The notes below the pieces were generated by a model. It saw only the letters and a program-made list of their open reading frames with translations, was not told where the DNA came from and ran no database searches. A stretch of 50,310 nucleotides of DNA from assembly GCA_019753175.1 (NCBI GenBank), contig JAIELK010000009.1, positions 1-50,310 on the forward strand, read 5' to 3'. Positions 49,014-50,310 of this stretch are shown here, one piece after another (within the stretch, counting starts at the first letter, position 1; every line of letters begins with the position of its first letter). Origin of the DNA: Hyphomonadaceae bacterium. GTDB lineage: Bacteria > Pseudomonadota > Alphaproteobacteria > Caulobacterales > Aquidulcibacteraceae. The translations under genes were made by a program, and so were the position numbers.

Positions 49014-50310
49014 CTACGTCGCCATGTCTTGCACCTGCGCCCGCGCCGCGTTGAGCGCCTGCTCCAAGTCCGGCGCGAGCGCGAGGTCGGGCTCCTTCAA
49101 GAGCGTGTAGCGAACGGTGTTGCTCGGCATGTCGCCCGATAGCGCGGTGACCAGATCCAGCAGCACGTTGTAGGCGCCGCGCGTCTTGCCCGAGCCCGCC
49201 GTCTGCGGCTCGCTTGAGCGCACCGCCGCGAAGGTCTGACAGCTCACGATCTCGCCGGCCGGATTGAGATAGACTGAGCCGTTGATCACCTGACAGCCTT
49301 CGGACCAATTGTTGACGTCGCCGGCCATGCCGCGTCCGCCCCAATGCACATTGATAGTGGCGTTGGGTTGCAGCTCCTTGCCGAGATCGGCCTCGGTGAG
49401 TTGGCGATCGGCGCCGGCGCGGATCACCAGCACGCCCGGTCCAAGCGGACGCAAAGCGAGATACGAGCGTTGGTGCCAGCCGAAATGGTATTTGTGCTGA
49501 CCGGGCACGAGATAAGGCGGGCCTTCGGGATGGCTGCTCGCGCCGGGTTCGGTCGAACCCTGGAACTTGAACACTAGCCCTTTCATCAGCAGCACGAAGA
49601 TGTCGTCGAACTTGTTGCTGAACTGCGTGCGGCGCACGCCGATGAGATGAATGTTGCCGGGTCCGGTGACGTCCCAATCGGCGGGCTTCAGCGTGTCGCT
49701 CGCGCCGGTGAAGGCATTGACCTTCTGCGTCAGCGGCCCAGGCTCGGCGACGTAGTTCTGTTTCACGCGCTCCAGCAGGCCGAGCCACGCATCGTACTCG
49801 CCTGGTATCTGTCGCCAGTCCGGTCGCTGACCCGAACTCAGCCAACGCTGCAGATGCGCGCCGGTGCGCGGACCGAACTTGCCGTCCGGCACAATGTCTT
49901 GTCGCTCCATCGTGCGCAGATATTCCTGGAACAAGCGGATCGCCGACAGCGTGCGATAACCGCAGATGCCGTCGACCTTGCCGCCTGGGAAGAAGCCGAG
50001 CGCCGCCAGCCCTTGCTGCACTTGCGCGATCGTCATCGCGCCTGCGGGCGCTGGCGGCAGCCGCTTGGTGACCACTTTGTCGGTCGTGTCGCGAATGTCG
50101 GCTAAGCGCACGCGCGTCGTGCGCTCGACTTCGCTTAAGAACGCCGCGCACTTTTGATCGTCGACTTCGGCGTCGACGCAGCCAAGCTCGATCGTCGCCA
50201 CCGGCGCGGACGGCGACGGCGATGGCGTCGGCTCGACTGGCGGCGGCGGTGGCGCCGGTAGCGGCTCAGCTGGCGGCGGCGGAGGAGGCGCGGGCGGCTC
50301 CGCCGGCGCG
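49014..50310 (-). CDS. Peptidoglycan-binding protein with L,D-transpeptidase-like Cys motif (N-terminus outside window)
   Basis: The frame is open to the right edge; residues upstream of the GTG at 50201 form a Pro/Ala/Glu-rich linker with no start, so the true N-terminus is off the window. Visible from 50201: a PG_binding_1-like domain (about 57-120: IAQVQQGLAALGFFPGGKVDGI, GYRTLSAIRLFQEYL, GKFGPRTGAHLQRW). Then comes a long domain ending near 310 with HWGG (His286) and NNWSEGCQV (Ser300, Cys303). His...S-x-G-C is reminiscent of YkuD L,D-transpeptidases, which use Cys to cross-link or anchor peptidoglycan. The rest of the fold is not recognised, so the enzyme activity is inferred. Confidence 0.78.
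   Translation of the reverse strand, partial: APAEPPAPPPPPPAEPLPAPPPPPVEPTPSPSPSAPVATIELGCVDAEVDDQKCAAFLSEVERTTRVRLADIRDTTDKVVTKRLPPAPAGAMTIAQVQQGLAALGFFPGGKVDGICGYRTLSAIRLFQEYLRTMERQDIVPDGKFGPRTGAHLQRWLSSGQRPDWRQIPGEYDAWLGLLERVKQNYVAEPGPLTQKVNAFTGASDTLKPADWDVTGPGNIHLIGVRRTQFSNKFDDIFVLLMKGLVFKFQGSTEPGASSHPEGPPYLVPGQHKYHFGWHQRSYLALRPLGPGVLVIRAGADRQLTEADLGKELQPNATINVHWGGRGMAGDVNNWSEGCQVINGSVYLNPAGEIVSCQTFAAVRSSEPQTAGSGKTRGAYNVLLDLVTALSGDMPSNTVRYTLLKEPDLALAPDLEQALNAARAQVQDMAT

Noticed and set aside
48946-50151. 401-codon minus-strand frame overlapping the last gene
   Set aside because: Arg/His/Ser-rich, a frame shadow of the peptidoglycan-binding protein, which has clear domains.

Overview
The window comes from a GC-rich alphaproteobacterium, most likely in the Caulobacterales or Hyphomonadaceae group. 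This is inferred from alphaproteobacterial marker families (an RcdA/DUF1465 protein, a DUF1013/TrcR-type regulator, COQ9, DUF1192, paired DUF465 proteins) and from a type A RNase P RNA beside the L11 ribosomal cluster. No 16S rRNA, tRNA, CRISPR array, transposase or integrase was found.

Left part (1-11700): the 3' end of a TPR gene with near-identical 144-bp tandem repeats; a 590-bp stretch with no supported gene; two paralogous exported proteins; a GNAT acetyltransferase; two paralogous CHAP-domain proteins; a BacNav-like ion channel; a TerB/J-domain co-chaperone; a small membrane protein; and an AmpD/AmiD-type amidase. Next comes a compact run of DUF4956 membrane protein, lipoprotein beta-propeller and calcineurin-like phosphoesterase. 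It converges on an exported protein with CotH-kinase-like motifs. The phosphorus-related theme of these four genes is an inference.

Central part (11788-25520): rnpB, rplK-rplA with a terminator, two tandem GH16 hydrolases, then rplJ-rplL-rpoB-rpoC. The GH16 pair splits the usual L11-L1-L10-L7/L12-beta-beta' order, secE and nusG are not next to rplK, and a double palindromic repeat separates rpoB from rpoC. A strong intrinsic terminator follows rpoC.

Right part (25500-50310): a TonB-dependent receptor, an aspartate-type aminotransferase, small lipoproteins, a DUF2235 hydrolase, an EVE-domain protein with a methyltransferase, a NatA/NatB-like ABC exporter, a GGDEF protein divergent from purEK, and a DUF1570 metallopeptidase with TPRs. 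A lower-GC three-gene operon follows (short hydrophobic-tailed protein, HTH protein, unknown protein), joined by two 4-bp ATGA overlaps; it is the clearest accessory insertion. Then come COQ9, rpsU with an apparent CTG start, an LpxR-like protein, two DUF465 proteins, TrcR, an OmpA-type porin, a lipoprotein, a quinone oxidoreductase divergent from DUF1192, rcdA and rpmE. The window ends inside a peptidoglycan-binding, L,D-transpeptidase-like protein.

Much of the gene content concerns the envelope: peptidoglycan hydrolysis or remodelling, outer-membrane barrels, lipoproteins and exported glycan hydrolases. It is laid around the core transcription and translation cluster and two cell-cycle regulators. 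All family calls were made by eye from motifs, without database searches.
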